Source: Alphaproteobacteria bacterium 32-64-14
GTDB taxonomy: Bacteria; Pseudomonadota; Alphaproteobacteria; Caulobacterales; Hyphomonadaceae
Reading direction: 5' to 3'
DNA: 64,000 nt
Assembly (NCBI GenBank): GCA_002280725.1
Contig: NCEM01000001.1
Span: 62,001 to 126,000, forward strand
Below, piece by piece: positions 37,182 to 45,575 of the stretch. Below the pieces are notes generated by a model, which saw only the letters and a list, made by a program, of their open reading frames with translations, had not been told where the DNA came from and did no database searches. How positions within the stretch are numbered: position 1 is the stretch's first letter; every line of letters begins with the position of its first letter. Made by a program: the position numbers and the translations under genes.

Positions 37182-37201
37182 TGCTCACGCAGGCGTGAGC
37201 A
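37182..37201. promoter_or_regulatory. perfect inverted repeat, candidate operator
   Basis: TGCTCACGC and GCGTGAGCA flank two bases in the 285-base gap between the divergent TonB-C-like gene and the hydroxyacyl-CoA dehydrogenase gene, 135 bases from the latter. No T-run follows. The rest of the gap shows nothing else I can support. Confidence 0.5.
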
Positions 37202-37335
37202 GGGGGGCGTCTGGTGCGCAAACATCACACCGGATGGCTTCTTCACGCCGCGTTGTGCATGTGCGAATAGCGGGGACTCGCGGCGCGTGCTTCGCGTGCT
37301 AGCGTTCATTTAGTCTCAGAACAGGCGTCAGGCGG

Positions 37336-38214
37336 ATGACCGGCATTCGAACCATCGGGGTGATCGGCGCAGGCCAGATGGGCAACGGCATTGCGCATGT
37401 CTGCGCGCTGGCCGGCTTTGACGTGCTGCTGACCGACGTTTCGGCCGAACGCCTGGAAGCGGGCATCAAGACAATCAAGCGCAACCTGGACCGCCAAGTC
37501 CATCGCCAGATGATTTCGTCCGACGCACGCGATGCCGCCATGCGCCGCCTGAAGGCGGTCCCTACCCTGGCCGATTTTGCTGATGTTGATTTCGCGATCG
37601 AGGCGGCGACGGAGAAGGAAGCCGTCAAGCGCGCCATCTTCGACGAGCTGTGCAAGAGCGTGCGCAAGGACGCGATCCTCGCCACCAACACCTCATCGAT
37701 CTCGATCACACGCCTCGGCGCCGCGACGGATCGCCCCGAGCGCTTCATCGGCCTGCACTTCATGAACCCCGTGCCGCTGATGAAGCTGGTCGAGGTCATC
37801 CGCGGCCTCGCCACCGACCAGCAGACCTATGACGCTGCAGTCCACATCGTCGAGCGCGTCGGCAAGCATGTGACCAACGCCGAAGACTTTCCGGCTTTCA
37901 TCGTCAACCGCGTGCTGATGCCGATGATCAACGAAGCCGTCTACACGCTGTATGAAGGCGTCGGCACGGTGGAGTCGATCGACACGGCGATGAAGCTTGG
38001 CGCCAACCATCCGATGGGGCCGCTCGAACTCGCGGATTTCATCGGTCTCGATACCTGCCTCTCCATCATGCAGGTGCTGCACGATGGCCTTGCCGACACC
38101 AAGTATCGCCCCTGCCCGCTGCTCGTGAAGTATGTGGAGGCCGGCTGGGTCGGCAAGAAAGCGGGCCGCGGCTTCTACGACTATCGCGGCGACGTGCCAG
38201 TTCCGACACGCTAA
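37336..38214 (+). CDS. 3-hydroxybutyryl-CoA dehydrogenase
   Basis: The 292-residue NAD(H)-dependent enzyme has the Rossmann motif GAGQMGNGIAH (11-21). The catalytic His141 sits in GLHFMNPVPLMKLVE, and the C-terminal HPMGPLELADFIGLD is the dimer helix motif of short-chain Hbd proteins. It oxidises (S)-3-hydroxyacyl-CoA to 3-ketoacyl-CoA or works in reverse for butyrate/PHB metabolism. Length fits stand-alone Hbd, not the FadB fusion. Confidence 0.92.
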   Translation: MTGIRTIGVIGAGQMGNGIAHVCALAGFDVLLTDVSAERLEAGIKTIKRNLDRQVHRQMISSDARDAAMRRLKAVPTLADFADVDFAIEAATEKEAVKRAIFDELCKSVRKDAILATNTSSISITRLGAATDRPERFIGLHFMNPVPLMKLVEVIRGLATDQQTYDAAVHIVERVGKHVTNAEDFPAFIVNRVLMPMINEAVYTLYEGVGTVESIDTAMKLGANHPMGPLELADFIGLDTCLSIMQVLHDGLADTKYRPCPLLVKYVEAGWVGKKAGRGFYDYRGDVPVPTR

Positions 38215-38259
38215 CGAATCCGACCAGGGGGCCGGGCACGTTCCGGTTTGAAGCAGAGC

Positions 38260-38946
38260 ATGGCCGTCGTTCTGATCACCGGTGCAAATCGCGGCATCGG
38301 GCTTTCGCTCGTGAAGGCGTATGCCGGCCGGCGCGACAAGGTCATCGCCTGCGTCCGCGCAACGTCCGAGCGTGACGAGCTGGATGCGGCGGCGGCGGCC
38401 GCGCCCAAATGGATCGAAATCATCGAGATGGATGTGTCGGACCCAGCCGAGATCGGCCGAGCGCGCCGCCATCTCGAAGCCGAACCCATCGACATCCTGA
38501 TCAACAATGCCGGCATTGGCGGGCCTGATCAGCAATCGGCGACGAACATGGATTTCGACGGGCTGCAGGAAGCCTTCGCGATCAACACGATTGCGCCGCT
38601 GCGGGTGGCCAACGCCTTCCTGCCCAACGTGAAAGCCGCGAAGGGCAAGATCGTGACGCTGTCGAGCCAGATGGGCTCGAACGGCGCGTCCGCCGACAAC
38701 CTCGCCTATCGCGCCTCCAAGCAGGCGTTGAACCGGCTGATGCGCGGCCTCGCCACAGAACTGAAGCCGCAGGGCATTCCGGTTCTGATCGTCCACCCCG
38801 GCTGGGTGAAGACGGACATGGGCGGCGAAGGCGCACTGCTGTCGCCCGAAGAGAGCGCCGCGCAACTCATCAAGCTGATCGACAAGATCGATGCGGCCTC
38901 GACGGGCAAATTCCTGGCCTGGAACGGCAAGGAACTGGCTTGGTAA
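38260..38946 (+). CDS. short-chain dehydrogenase/reductase
   Basis: The 228-residue SDR has the cofactor motif TGANRGIG (7-14), NNAG-type strand (LINNAGIGG), the serine in TLSSQMGS and the catalytic Y150-R-A-S-K154. It resembles the C-factor/CsgA-like subgroup. Substrate is unknown. ATG 38260 is preferred over a TTG 12 bases upstream. It lies 45 bases after the hydroxyacyl-CoA dehydrogenase gene and may share its transcript. Confidence 0.9.
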   Translation: MAVVLITGANRGIGLSLVKAYAGRRDKVIACVRATSERDELDAAAAAAPKWIEIIEMDVSDPAEIGRARRHLEAEPIDILINNAGIGGPDQQSATNMDFDGLQEAFAINTIAPLRVANAFLPNVKAAKGKIVTLSSQMGSNGASADNLAYRASKQALNRLMRGLATELKPQGIPVLIVHPGWVKTDMGGEGALLSPEESAAQLIKLIDKIDAASTGKFLAWNGKELAW

Positions 38947-39045
38947 GCGCAAGAGCGCGCACCTTCCCCGTGAACCGCAAACGCTGCTAGCAATGGCGCA
39001 GGGATACAGCGGGCGGATCAGCGCGACGATGGGGACGGCATCAGC

Positions 39046-39738
39046 ATGGTAAGGCCAGCGCCGCCTCCAGCACGCGAGCGATGGCGGCTCGGCGTCTACT
39101 GGCTGTATTTTGGTGTGCTGTCGGTCGGCTCGGTGTTCTGGCTTGCGGTGGTCTCGCCGATCATCCGGCCCACCCTGCCGACAAATCCGGCGCACCTGCT
39201 GTTCTGCATCTTCGCGGGCATCGCAATCGCGGACGCGGCGGCCCACGCTATCGACGACATTGCCGGCATATGGAAACCGCATGACCTTGGCGGAGCGCAG
39301 ACGCGCCGCCAGCGCTTCAATGCGGGCAAGCTGCTCGCCTCTGACGTCAGAGGATTGCTGTCACACCTCACGGCGGCGCCGATCATCGCGCTGATGGCGT
39401 GGTCCTACACGCTTCTGCCCGCGCGCCTTGAGGACAAGCTGTTTGGCGCCTCGGCCGGGCAAGGACTGGTTGTATGGAATTTCCTGTCGCAGAGCGTCTG
39501 GGGCGGCCTCGACGTCTTCGCCTTCTTCCTGAGCCAGGATGCGAAGATCGCGCTGCAACAGAAGCTGTCGCTGATCGAGCTGCAGCCGAAATCCTTCGAG
39601 GCAGGCGCCATCCTCGCCGGCCTCAAGCTCTACGGTGTTCTGATCTTCGTGTCGGCGCTGCGCGTCCTCGGCGCGCCGGTCGTGCTGTTCCGCACATGGA
39701 TGCAGAGCACCAGGCACAAGCGGAAACCGCAGAAATAG
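39046..39738 (+). CDS. integral membrane protein of unknown function
   Basis: The 230-residue protein has five likely membrane helices (YWLYFGVLSVGSVFWLAVV; HLLFCIFAGIAIADAAAHA; LTAAPIIALMAWSYTLL; GLVVWNFLSQSVWGGLDVFAF; AILAGLKLYGVLIFVSALRVL) and a basic C-terminal tail ending RHKRKPQK. No family is recognised. It lies back to back with the cobB-like gene, whose stop begins at the next base. Confidence 0.65.
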   Translation: MVRPAPPPARERWRLGVYWLYFGVLSVGSVFWLAVVSPIIRPTLPTNPAHLLFCIFAGIAIADAAAHAIDDIAGIWKPHDLGGAQTRRQRFNAGKLLASDVRGLLSHLTAAPIIALMAWSYTLLPARLEDKLFGASAGQGLVVWNFLSQSVWGGLDVFAFFLSQDAKIALQQKLSLIELQPKSFEAGAILAGLKLYGVLIFVSALRVLGAPVVLFRTWMQSTRHKRKPQK

Positions 39739-40494
39739 CTAGTTCAGATCCCGTATCGCGGCTGCCATTGTCGGGCCGATCTCGTCGTGGATCACGAGGT
39801 CCGCGATTTCATCCAGCGGGGTGGCTTCGCGGTTCACGATCACCAGACGCGCGCCGTTCTGCTTTGCCTTGACCGGAAAGTGCGCCGCAGGCGTCACGAC
39901 GAGTGAGGAGCCGAGGACGAGGAACATGTCGCACAGATGCGTCTCTTCTTCCGCGCGGATCATCGGCCCTTCGGGCATCTGCTGCCCGAACGAGATCGTG
40001 GCGGTCTTCACCAGCCCGCCACACGCCTTGCACACGGGTATCTCGCCGCGATCGACAAACACCGGGCGCAGCTCGTCCAGCTCATGACGCAGGTCGCAGA
40101 CCAGACACTTCGCATAGCTCGCATTGCCATGCAGCTCGATCACCTGCCCTTCGGAGACGCCGGAGGCCTGGTGCAGGTTGTCGACATTCTGCGTGATGAC
40201 GCTCGATGACCTGCCGCTGGCGATCAGGCGCGCGACGGAGAAATGCCCCGCGTTCGGCAGCTTGCCGACCCATCCCGCGGCGCCGCTGAACACGCGGGTC
40301 CACGCTTCGCGCCGGCGGGCTTCGCTGCTCACGAACTCCTGAAAATAGATTGGCTTCATCCGCGACCAGACACCCCCGAGCGAACGGAAGTCTGCAATGC
40401 CGGATTCCGTCGAGATGCCCGCGCCCGTGAACACGACGATGCGGGTTGCCTGGCGCAGCTGGTCAGCAAGAATATCTGCGGCGCGATTGACCAT
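39739..40494 (-). CDS. cobB: SIR2 family NAD-dependent protein deacylase
   Basis: The 251-residue sirtuin has the NAD motif GAGIS (24-28) with GIADFR, then TQNVDNLH (101-108). Catalytic H122 is in ELHGNASYAKC, and the zinc cysteines are C130, C133, C155 and C158. It removes acetyl or other acyl groups from lysines using NAD; acyl-CoA synthetases are common bacterial targets, one of which lies at 507-2249. ATG 40494 is preferred; an ATG at 40539 would add 15 residues. Confidence 0.9.
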   Translation of the reverse strand: MVNRAADILADQLRQATRIVVFTGAGISTESGIADFRSLGGVWSRMKPIYFQEFVSSEARRREAWTRVFSGAAGWVGKLPNAGHFSVARLIASGRSSSVITQNVDNLHQASGVSEGQVIELHGNASYAKCLVCDLRHELDELRPVFVDRGEIPVCKACGGLVKTATISFGQQMPEGPMIRAEEETHLCDMFLVLGSSLVVTPAAHFPVKAKQNGARLVIVNREATPLDEIADLVIHDEIGPTMAAAIRDLN

Positions 40495-40665
40495 GCCGGG
40501 ACCATGCTGAAAAGCCGCGCCAAGGCAAGCGTTTGGCATACTCGAAGCCTTTCGGCCTGCACCTGCTATATGGACAACGATCTAACCCGCGCCTAGCTTG
40601 CCCAGCGTTCGCCATCGGCCAATTGATAGTGGCCAACTGATAGCGGACAGGGGACAAGGGACGCG

Positions 40666-41310
40666 ATGCCCAGGACATTGAGGACGATTGTGGCTGCCGC
40701 CTTCATGATGGCGAGCACCGGCTTGTCGCCTGTGGCACAAGGCCAGCAGTCCACGCCGGATTTCGGCGACGACAATGGCGCGTGGGCGAATGACGACGAG
40801 TGCGACGACAAGCGCTTTGCTGGCCCGGGCATGACCAACACGCCGCTGCTGGATGACGACGTTGGCCACGACGCAACCGATTGCCGTGTCGCGTGGCAGG
40901 CGGGCCGCCTGCATCTCGCCTCCGCTTCCAGCCGTGGCCGCGATGGCGACCTGCCCGATTTCGGTGACGACGATAGCGAATGGGCATTGGACGACGAATG
41001 CGATGATCCGCGCTTTGCTGGTCCGGGCATGACGAACACGCCGCTGCTGGATGAAGACATCGGGCATGACGCAACCGACTGCCGCGAAGCCTTTCTCGCG
41101 GGCGATCTCCGCCTCATCGGCGGCGAACAGGATCGCGATACACCCGACTTTGGCGACGACGACAGCGAATGGGCTTTCGACGACGAGTGCGATGATCCGC
41201 GTTTCATCGGGCCGGGCATGACGGAAACAACACTGCTGCGCGAGGACATGTACCACGACGCCACCGACTGCCGCGCGGCATGGGAAAACGGCGACCTCGA
41301 CCTCCGATAG
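40666..41310 (+). CDS. secreted protein of three acidic Cys-containing repeats
   Basis: After a signal peptide (1-27, ending AQGQ) the 214-residue product consists of three near-identical units at about 31-84, 97-150 and 160-214. The consensus is PDFGDDxxxWAxDDECDDxRFxGPGM followed by LLxxDxxHDATDCRxAWxxGxLxL. Each has two cysteines 27 residues apart and many Asp, suggesting a disulfide-bonded, perhaps calcium-binding, module. Similar single repeats occur in secreted proteases and caspase-like proteins of marine alphaproteobacteria; here no enzyme domain is attached. Function is unknown. Confidence 0.78.
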   Translation: MPRTLRTIVAAAFMMASTGLSPVAQGQQSTPDFGDDNGAWANDDECDDKRFAGPGMTNTPLLDDDVGHDATDCRVAWQAGRLHLASASSRGRDGDLPDFGDDDSEWALDDECDDPRFAGPGMTNTPLLDEDIGHDATDCREAFLAGDLRLIGGEQDRDTPDFGDDDSEWAFDDECDDPRFIGPGMTETTLLREDMYHDATDCRAAWENGDLDLR

Positions 41311-41470
41311 ACCCTGCGGGAATCCACAAGAGATTCAGGGACGATTTGCTGCCAGCAAATCTGATTCGCTTTTCGTTGCGCGCTGTTGCAGTGTTTATCC
41401 ACAGAGCCGCTGAACAGCGCACAACAGTTGCGCCTCATCGACCTCGAGTGTGTCTGGGCGTGGGTGGTGG

Positions 41471-41704
41471 ATGACGTTCGGCGATCTTCTCAACACTGAT
41501 CAGCTCATCCTGATCGTCTGCGACGAGTGCAACGCACGCACGCCGATCGATCCTGCGCCGCATGCCCTGCAGGCAGGCCTCGCAGCTGACATCTCGCAAC
41601 TGGCCCCGGCAGCCAGATGCCCCGTCTGCGGCTCGGCCGAGATTGCGCTGCGGGCGCATTCGCCGGTGGAAAACCGCATCGAGTCTCCCGCGTTCGCCAA
41701 ATAG
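41471..41704 (+). CDS. small zinc-ribbon protein
   Basis: The 77-residue protein has two C-x2-C knuckles: C-D-E-C near residue 18 and C-P-V-C near residue 51, spaced as in rubredoxin-like zinc ribbons. The start MTFGDLLNTDQLILIVC follows GGTGG. A strong hairpin (GGCCACGC, loop GCTT, GCGTGGCC at 41704-41723) begins at its stop codon but lacks a T-run. Possibly a nucleic-acid or protein adaptor; not characterised. Confidence 0.6.
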   Translation: MTFGDLLNTDQLILIVCDECNARTPIDPAPHALQAGLAADISQLAPAARCPVCGSAEIALRAHSPVENRIESPAFAK

Positions 41705-41780
41705 GCCACGCGCTTGCGTGGCCTGCCACGTGGTCCTATCCCTCGCTTGCAACATAACAAGACGATGCAGGGAGATGCGC

Positions 41781-42578
41781 ATGGCCGACCTTCTGGAAAC
41801 CAAACAGGATGGCGTTGCCGTACTGACGCTGAACCGGCCCGAGGCGCGCAACGCCCTCTCGAACGGAATGCTGGATGGCCTGCTCGAAGCGCTACCGCGC
41901 CTCGCAGCAGACAGCTCCATCGGCGCGGTTGTCGTCACGGGCGCAGGCGGCGCCTTCTGTGCGGGCGGCGACGTCAAGGGCTTTGCAGCAGCCGAAGGGG
42001 GCGCGAACCATGGCCGCTCGCCGGAGGAATCCGCCTATGGCCTGCGCCAGCGCATGGAAGTCTCGCGCTGGCTGCACGACATGCCGAAGATCACCATCGC
42101 CGCCATCCCTGGCGCCGCGGCCGGCGCCGGCCTCTCCATTGCCCTCGCCTGCGACTTCCGCATCGCCGCGAAGGGCGCAAAGATCACCACAGCCTTCGCC
42201 AAGGTCGGCCTCTCCGGCGATTTCGGCGGCACTTACTTCCTCTCGCAACTCGTGGGCGTTGCGAAGGCCAAGGAGCTCTACCTCCTCTCGGACGTGATCC
42301 TCGCCGAGGAAGCCGAGCGGCTTGGCATCGTCAATCGCGCGGTCGATCCGGCAGAGCTGCAGACCGAGGCGATGACGCTGGCGAAGCGCTTCGCCTCCGG
42401 CCCTCGCATCACGCTTGGCCTGATGAAGAAGAACCTCAACACGGCTGAGCGCGGCGATCTCGCGCTATCCTTTGACACCGAGGCGCTGAACCACTCCCGC
42501 ACCGCGCAAACCGCCGATCACGCCGAAGCCGCAAAGGCCTTCGTCGAGAAACGCGCGCCGGTGTTCAAGGGACGGTGA
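41781..42578 (+). CDS. enoyl-CoA hydratase/isomerase family protein
   Basis: The 265-residue crotonase-fold protein has FCAGGDVKGF (59-68) and GAAAGAGLSIALACDF as oxyanion-hole elements. As in the 22758 gene, the two hydratase glutamates are replaced (S119 and F139), but LSGDFGG carries D147, close to the aspartate used by PaaG/Eci-type isomerases. An enoyl-CoA isomerase role is thus more likely than hydratase. ATG 41781 is six bases after GGGAG; the ATG at 41775 is too close. Confidence 0.87.
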   Translation: MADLLETKQDGVAVLTLNRPEARNALSNGMLDGLLEALPRLAADSSIGAVVVTGAGGAFCAGGDVKGFAAAEGGANHGRSPEESAYGLRQRMEVSRWLHDMPKITIAAIPGAAAGAGLSIALACDFRIAAKGAKITTAFAKVGLSGDFGGTYFLSQLVGVAKAKELYLLSDVILAEEAERLGIVNRAVDPAELQTEAMTLAKRFASGPRITLGLMKKNLNTAERGDLALSFDTEALNHSRTAQTADHAEAAKAFVEKRAPVFKGR

Positions 42579-42589
42579 AAGAAGGAGGC

Positions 42590-42605
42590 GGCCGCTTGCG
42601 CGGCC
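42590..42605 (-). terminator. hairpin between convergent genes
   Basis: GGCCGC-TTGC-GCGGCC lies between the crotonase stop and the stop of the minus-strand gene at 42616. On the minus strand it is followed by the T-rich CTCCTTCTTTC, so it may end that transcript. Confidence 0.45.
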
Positions 42606-42615
42606 CCTCGTCCGC

Positions 42616-43647
42616 TCATCCCTTCGGCCAGATGTATTTGTCGATCACCGTCTTGGCGCTCACGGGCAACTCCGCGATTTCTGCCTTAAGCGTGGCCGCG
42701 GTCTGGCCGCCGGCTCCGAGCAGCAACACCCGCTTGATGACCACAGTGTCCTTCGCCTGATCGAAATAGACTGTCGAGAGATTGAGATCGGCGTTGGCGG
42801 CGTTGATGGCCTCCCACGTCACTGGCTCGTCTGGGTAGCGCAATACGGTTTTCATCGTCTTCACGCTTATCTCGACACGCAGGTTCAAGCCGACGCATCC
42901 GCTCACAACGCCTGGATCCTCGCAGACCAGGCCGGAGGCGAGAAAACGTAGGCCGTTTGGATGAACCGCTTGCAGGAAGCTTTGGTTCTGACTGCTGGGT
43001 CCGGGTGTGAAGCCGGCGTCGATCAGAAGCCTTTCGATATCCGCGAGCGATATGCTCGTGAGCACGGTGTCGTGCCCGAACGGCTTGAAGGCTCCACCGC
43101 CGACCGGCGAGGCTGAGGATTGCACGGGCGTCCCACCGCCGCTTCCTGCCGCCGGCGTCCGGGCCGGCTCTGCGGGAGCAGCCCCGGCATACGTGTCCAC
43201 ATCGCCCCAGACGGCGCTGTCGTTGTCGATGACGCCATTGTTGATCGTGAAGAAGATCGTGAGGCACCAACTCTCTCTGCAATCGTCGGGAATTACAGTC
43301 CATGGGCCGCCATTGGTCGATGTCGCGTTCTCAAACTTGAAGCGGCCATGCATCTTCCCGTTGACCCACGGCCCGGTGCGCACCCGGCCATCCTGAACAT
43401 TGGCGCCACGTTCGTCGACATAGTTGTCGGTCAATGTGATCATCGAGCCCGTACCGGAAATGTGCTCGCCACGCCGGCAATTTCCAGACCAGATATGCCC
43501 CTTCACAAAGTCCTGCGGCGGCAGGTCGTCCAGGAACACGCAACCCGCGTCGGTAACGTATCGATAGAAGCCGTCCGCATCCGGCGACTGCGCCGATGCA
43601 ACCGGTGCTGCCAGCAAAGCCGCCAGTGCGGCCAACAGTATCCGCAT
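42616..43647 (-). CDS. secreted protein with C-terminal YbjN-like domain
   Basis: The 343-residue protein starts with a signal peptide (MRILLAALAALLAAPVASAQ). An N-terminal Cys-containing region follows (DAGCVFLDDLPPQDFV, GNCRRGEHISG) with glycine-rich repeats reminiscent of MORN-type strands (GPWVNGKMHGRFKFEN). After a Pro/Ala/Gly linker, a YbjN-like domain spans about 205-343 (LADIERLLIDAGF, VLRYPDEPVTWEAINAANAD). YbjN proteins are linked to stress and surface structures but lack a known enzymatic role. GAGGG lies seven bases before ATG 43647. Confidence 0.7.
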   Translation of the reverse strand: MRILLAALAALLAAPVASAQSPDADGFYRYVTDAGCVFLDDLPPQDFVKGHIWSGNCRRGEHISGTGSMITLTDNYVDERGANVQDGRVRTGPWVNGKMHGRFKFENATSTNGGPWTVIPDDCRESWCLTIFFTINNGVIDNDSAVWGDVDTYAGAAPAEPARTPAAGSGGGTPVQSSASPVGGGAFKPFGHDTVLTSISLADIERLLIDAGFTPGPSSQNQSFLQAVHPNGLRFLASGLVCEDPGVVSGCVGLNLRVEISVKTMKTVLRYPDEPVTWEAINAANADLNLSTVYFDQAKDTVVIKRVLLLGAGGQTAATLKAEIAELPVSAKTVIDKYIWPKG

Positions 43648-43779
43648 GCCAATTCCCTCGAAATTCCGTCCGTGGACATAGTTTGCACGACGAACAGTCA
43701 TTGGACAACCAGATGCCCGCAGATGCCGTAACGCAAAGGCCATTCACGTCGCGATATCCCTCCGCTATCACCGCTGACA

Positions 43780-44679
43780 ATGACGGCAGCACTCGAAACC
43801 TCTGGCCTTGGCAAATCGTATGGACGCGGGGCTAGCGCTGTCTCGGCGCTCGGCGCGCTCGACCTGTCGATCCCGAAGGGCATCGTCTATGGCGTGCTCG
43901 GCCCAAATGGTGCGGGCAAGTCGACTCTGCTGCGCCTCGCGCTTGGTCTCGTGAAGCCCAGCCGGGGCAGCGTGCGGCTGCTGGGTGAGCAGACCATCGA
44001 TGCGCGCGTCCTGCGCCGCGTTGGCGCGATGATCGAGGCGCCGGCGCTCTACCCTTTCTTGACGGCGCGCGAGACGATGCACGCTTTCGCTCGCTATTCC
44101 GGCCTCAACGATCCGGCGCGCGAGGACGCCGTGCTGGCGCGTGTCGGCCTCACCGGCGCGGCGGATCGCAAGGCGCGCACCTATTCGATGGGCATGCGCC
44201 AGCGGCTTGCGCTGGGCGCAGCCCTGCTGGCGCGGCCTGAGCTTCTGATCCTGGATGAGCCCACCAATGGCCTCGATCCGGCAGGCATCCAGGAGATGCG
44301 CACGCTGATCCGCGAGCTGGTCGACCAGGAAGGCGTCACCATCATCCTGTCGAGCCACCTGCTCGACGAGGTGCAGAAGGTGTGCGACCGGGTCGCCTTC
44401 ATCAATCGCGGGCAGCTGGTGTCCGAAGGCAAGGTGTCGGAGCTGGTCGCCGGACAGGGCAGCCTGTTCATCCGCGCAACACCGCTCGCAAAGGCGATGG
44501 CCGTTCTCGGCGCACGCGGCCGCGTTGATGGCGATGGCATCATCGCCGCTGTTGCGGAAGAGGCTTTACCTGCCCTGATCCGCGATCTTGTCAGCGCCGG
44601 CATTGACGTCTTCGAGGCGCGCTGGATGACACAAAGCCTCGAGCGCGTGTTTCTGTCGACCATGGGTGGCGCCCAATGA
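43780..44679 (+). CDS. ABC transporter ATP-binding protein
   Basis: The 299-residue ATPase has Walker A GPNGAGKST (41-49), the signature region YSMGMRQRLALG (about 135-146) and Walker B LLILDEPTNGLDP (about 150-162). It has a C-terminal tail typical of ABC-2/DrrA/NatA-type exporters. Its stop overlaps the permease start (ATGA, 44676-44679). The pair could export a lipid, antibiotic or ion; no specific partner is visible. Confidence 0.93.
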   Translation: MTAALETSGLGKSYGRGASAVSALGALDLSIPKGIVYGVLGPNGAGKSTLLRLALGLVKPSRGSVRLLGEQTIDARVLRRVGAMIEAPALYPFLTARETMHAFARYSGLNDPAREDAVLARVGLTGAADRKARTYSMGMRQRLALGAALLARPELLILDEPTNGLDPAGIQEMRTLIRELVDQEGVTIILSSHLLDEVQKVCDRVAFINRGQLVSEGKVSELVAGQGSLFIRATPLAKAMAVLGARGRVDGDGIIAAVAEEALPALIRDLVSAGIDVFEARWMTQSLERVFLSTMGGAQ

Positions 44680-45494
44680 TCATCGACGCGCTGCGGGCCG
44701 AACTCTACAAACTCGCGCGCAATCGCGGCTCCGCCTTCTGGGCGTTCGGCTTCATGCCGCTGTTCGCGCTCAGCGCCGGATTGATCGAACAGGGCTTCGT
44801 CCACCTCTACATCGGCGACATCATCCCCTACGCTTCGCCGCTGCAGGACAGCCTCAGCGGGCTTGCCAGCTTCTCCGTCTCGATCTTCCAGATCTGCGGC
44901 ATTGCCGGCGCTGCGATCATCTTTGCGGGCGAGTATCGCTGGGAGACATGGCGCGCATCGCTGACGCGGGTGGATCGCATTCCAGCGATGGCTGCCAAGA
45001 TGATCGCCTTCGCCCTCGCCATCTCCGCCTCCCTGATCTTGTGCAGCCTCGCGCGGATGATCGTGGGTTTCATAGATGCAGGACTGACAGGTTCCGCCAC
45101 ATGGCCGCCGGCTGGCGCGGGCGAGATACTGATCGCGCACCTTGTGGCGTTCGCGGCGTCCTTCCTGCAGATCATGGTCACCGCAGCCTTCGTCATGCTG
45201 GTCGCTGTCGTCTCGCGCGCGATGACGGCCGCCATTGTCGCGACGGTGCTGACGCTGGTGGCGTGCGAGATCGCCTCGATCCGCGGCAATGCGGGCGGCG
45301 ATCCGATCTACCTGATGTTCCCCAACATCGCCGGCGATGCCATTCGCCAGGCGGGCCAGATGATCATGCTGCAGCGCGAGGGGCTGCTCGCGGGCTTTGC
45401 GCCGATGGCCGTGCCGGTGCTGGTAATCGAGTTCTTGCTGCTGTCTGGCGCCGCCACGGCCCTGTTTGTACGGCAGGATCTCTCCAAGGAATGA
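44676..45494 (+). CDS. ABC-2 type transporter permease
   Basis: The 272-residue protein has six hydrophobic segments and begins MIIDALRAELYKLARNRGSAFW, the amphipathic start usual for ABC-2 permeases that homodimerise with a separate ATPase. It is translationally coupled to the ATPase gene at 43780. The substrate is unknown. Confidence 0.86.
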   Translation: MIIDALRAELYKLARNRGSAFWAFGFMPLFALSAGLIEQGFVHLYIGDIIPYASPLQDSLSGLASFSVSIFQICGIAGAAIIFAGEYRWETWRASLTRVDRIPAMAAKMIAFALAISASLILCSLARMIVGFIDAGLTGSATWPPAGAGEILIAHLVAFAASFLQIMVTAAFVMLVAVVSRAMTAAIVATVLTLVACEIASIRGNAGGDPIYLMFPNIAGDAIRQAGQMIMLQREGLLAGFAPMAVPVLVIEFLLLSGAATALFVRQDLSKE

Positions 45495-45575
45495 CAGGCG
45501 CCATTGGCGGTAGCGAAGACCCCTGCATCGCGCTATGCGGGGCGCATTCAGTACAGACTTGGTAAGGAAGCCGTA

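Noticed and set aside
41704..41723. Intrinsic terminator after the small zinc-ribbon gene
   Set aside because: The eight-base stem is perfect, but it starts at the stop codon and has no T-run; recorded as a hairpin in that gene's entry only.
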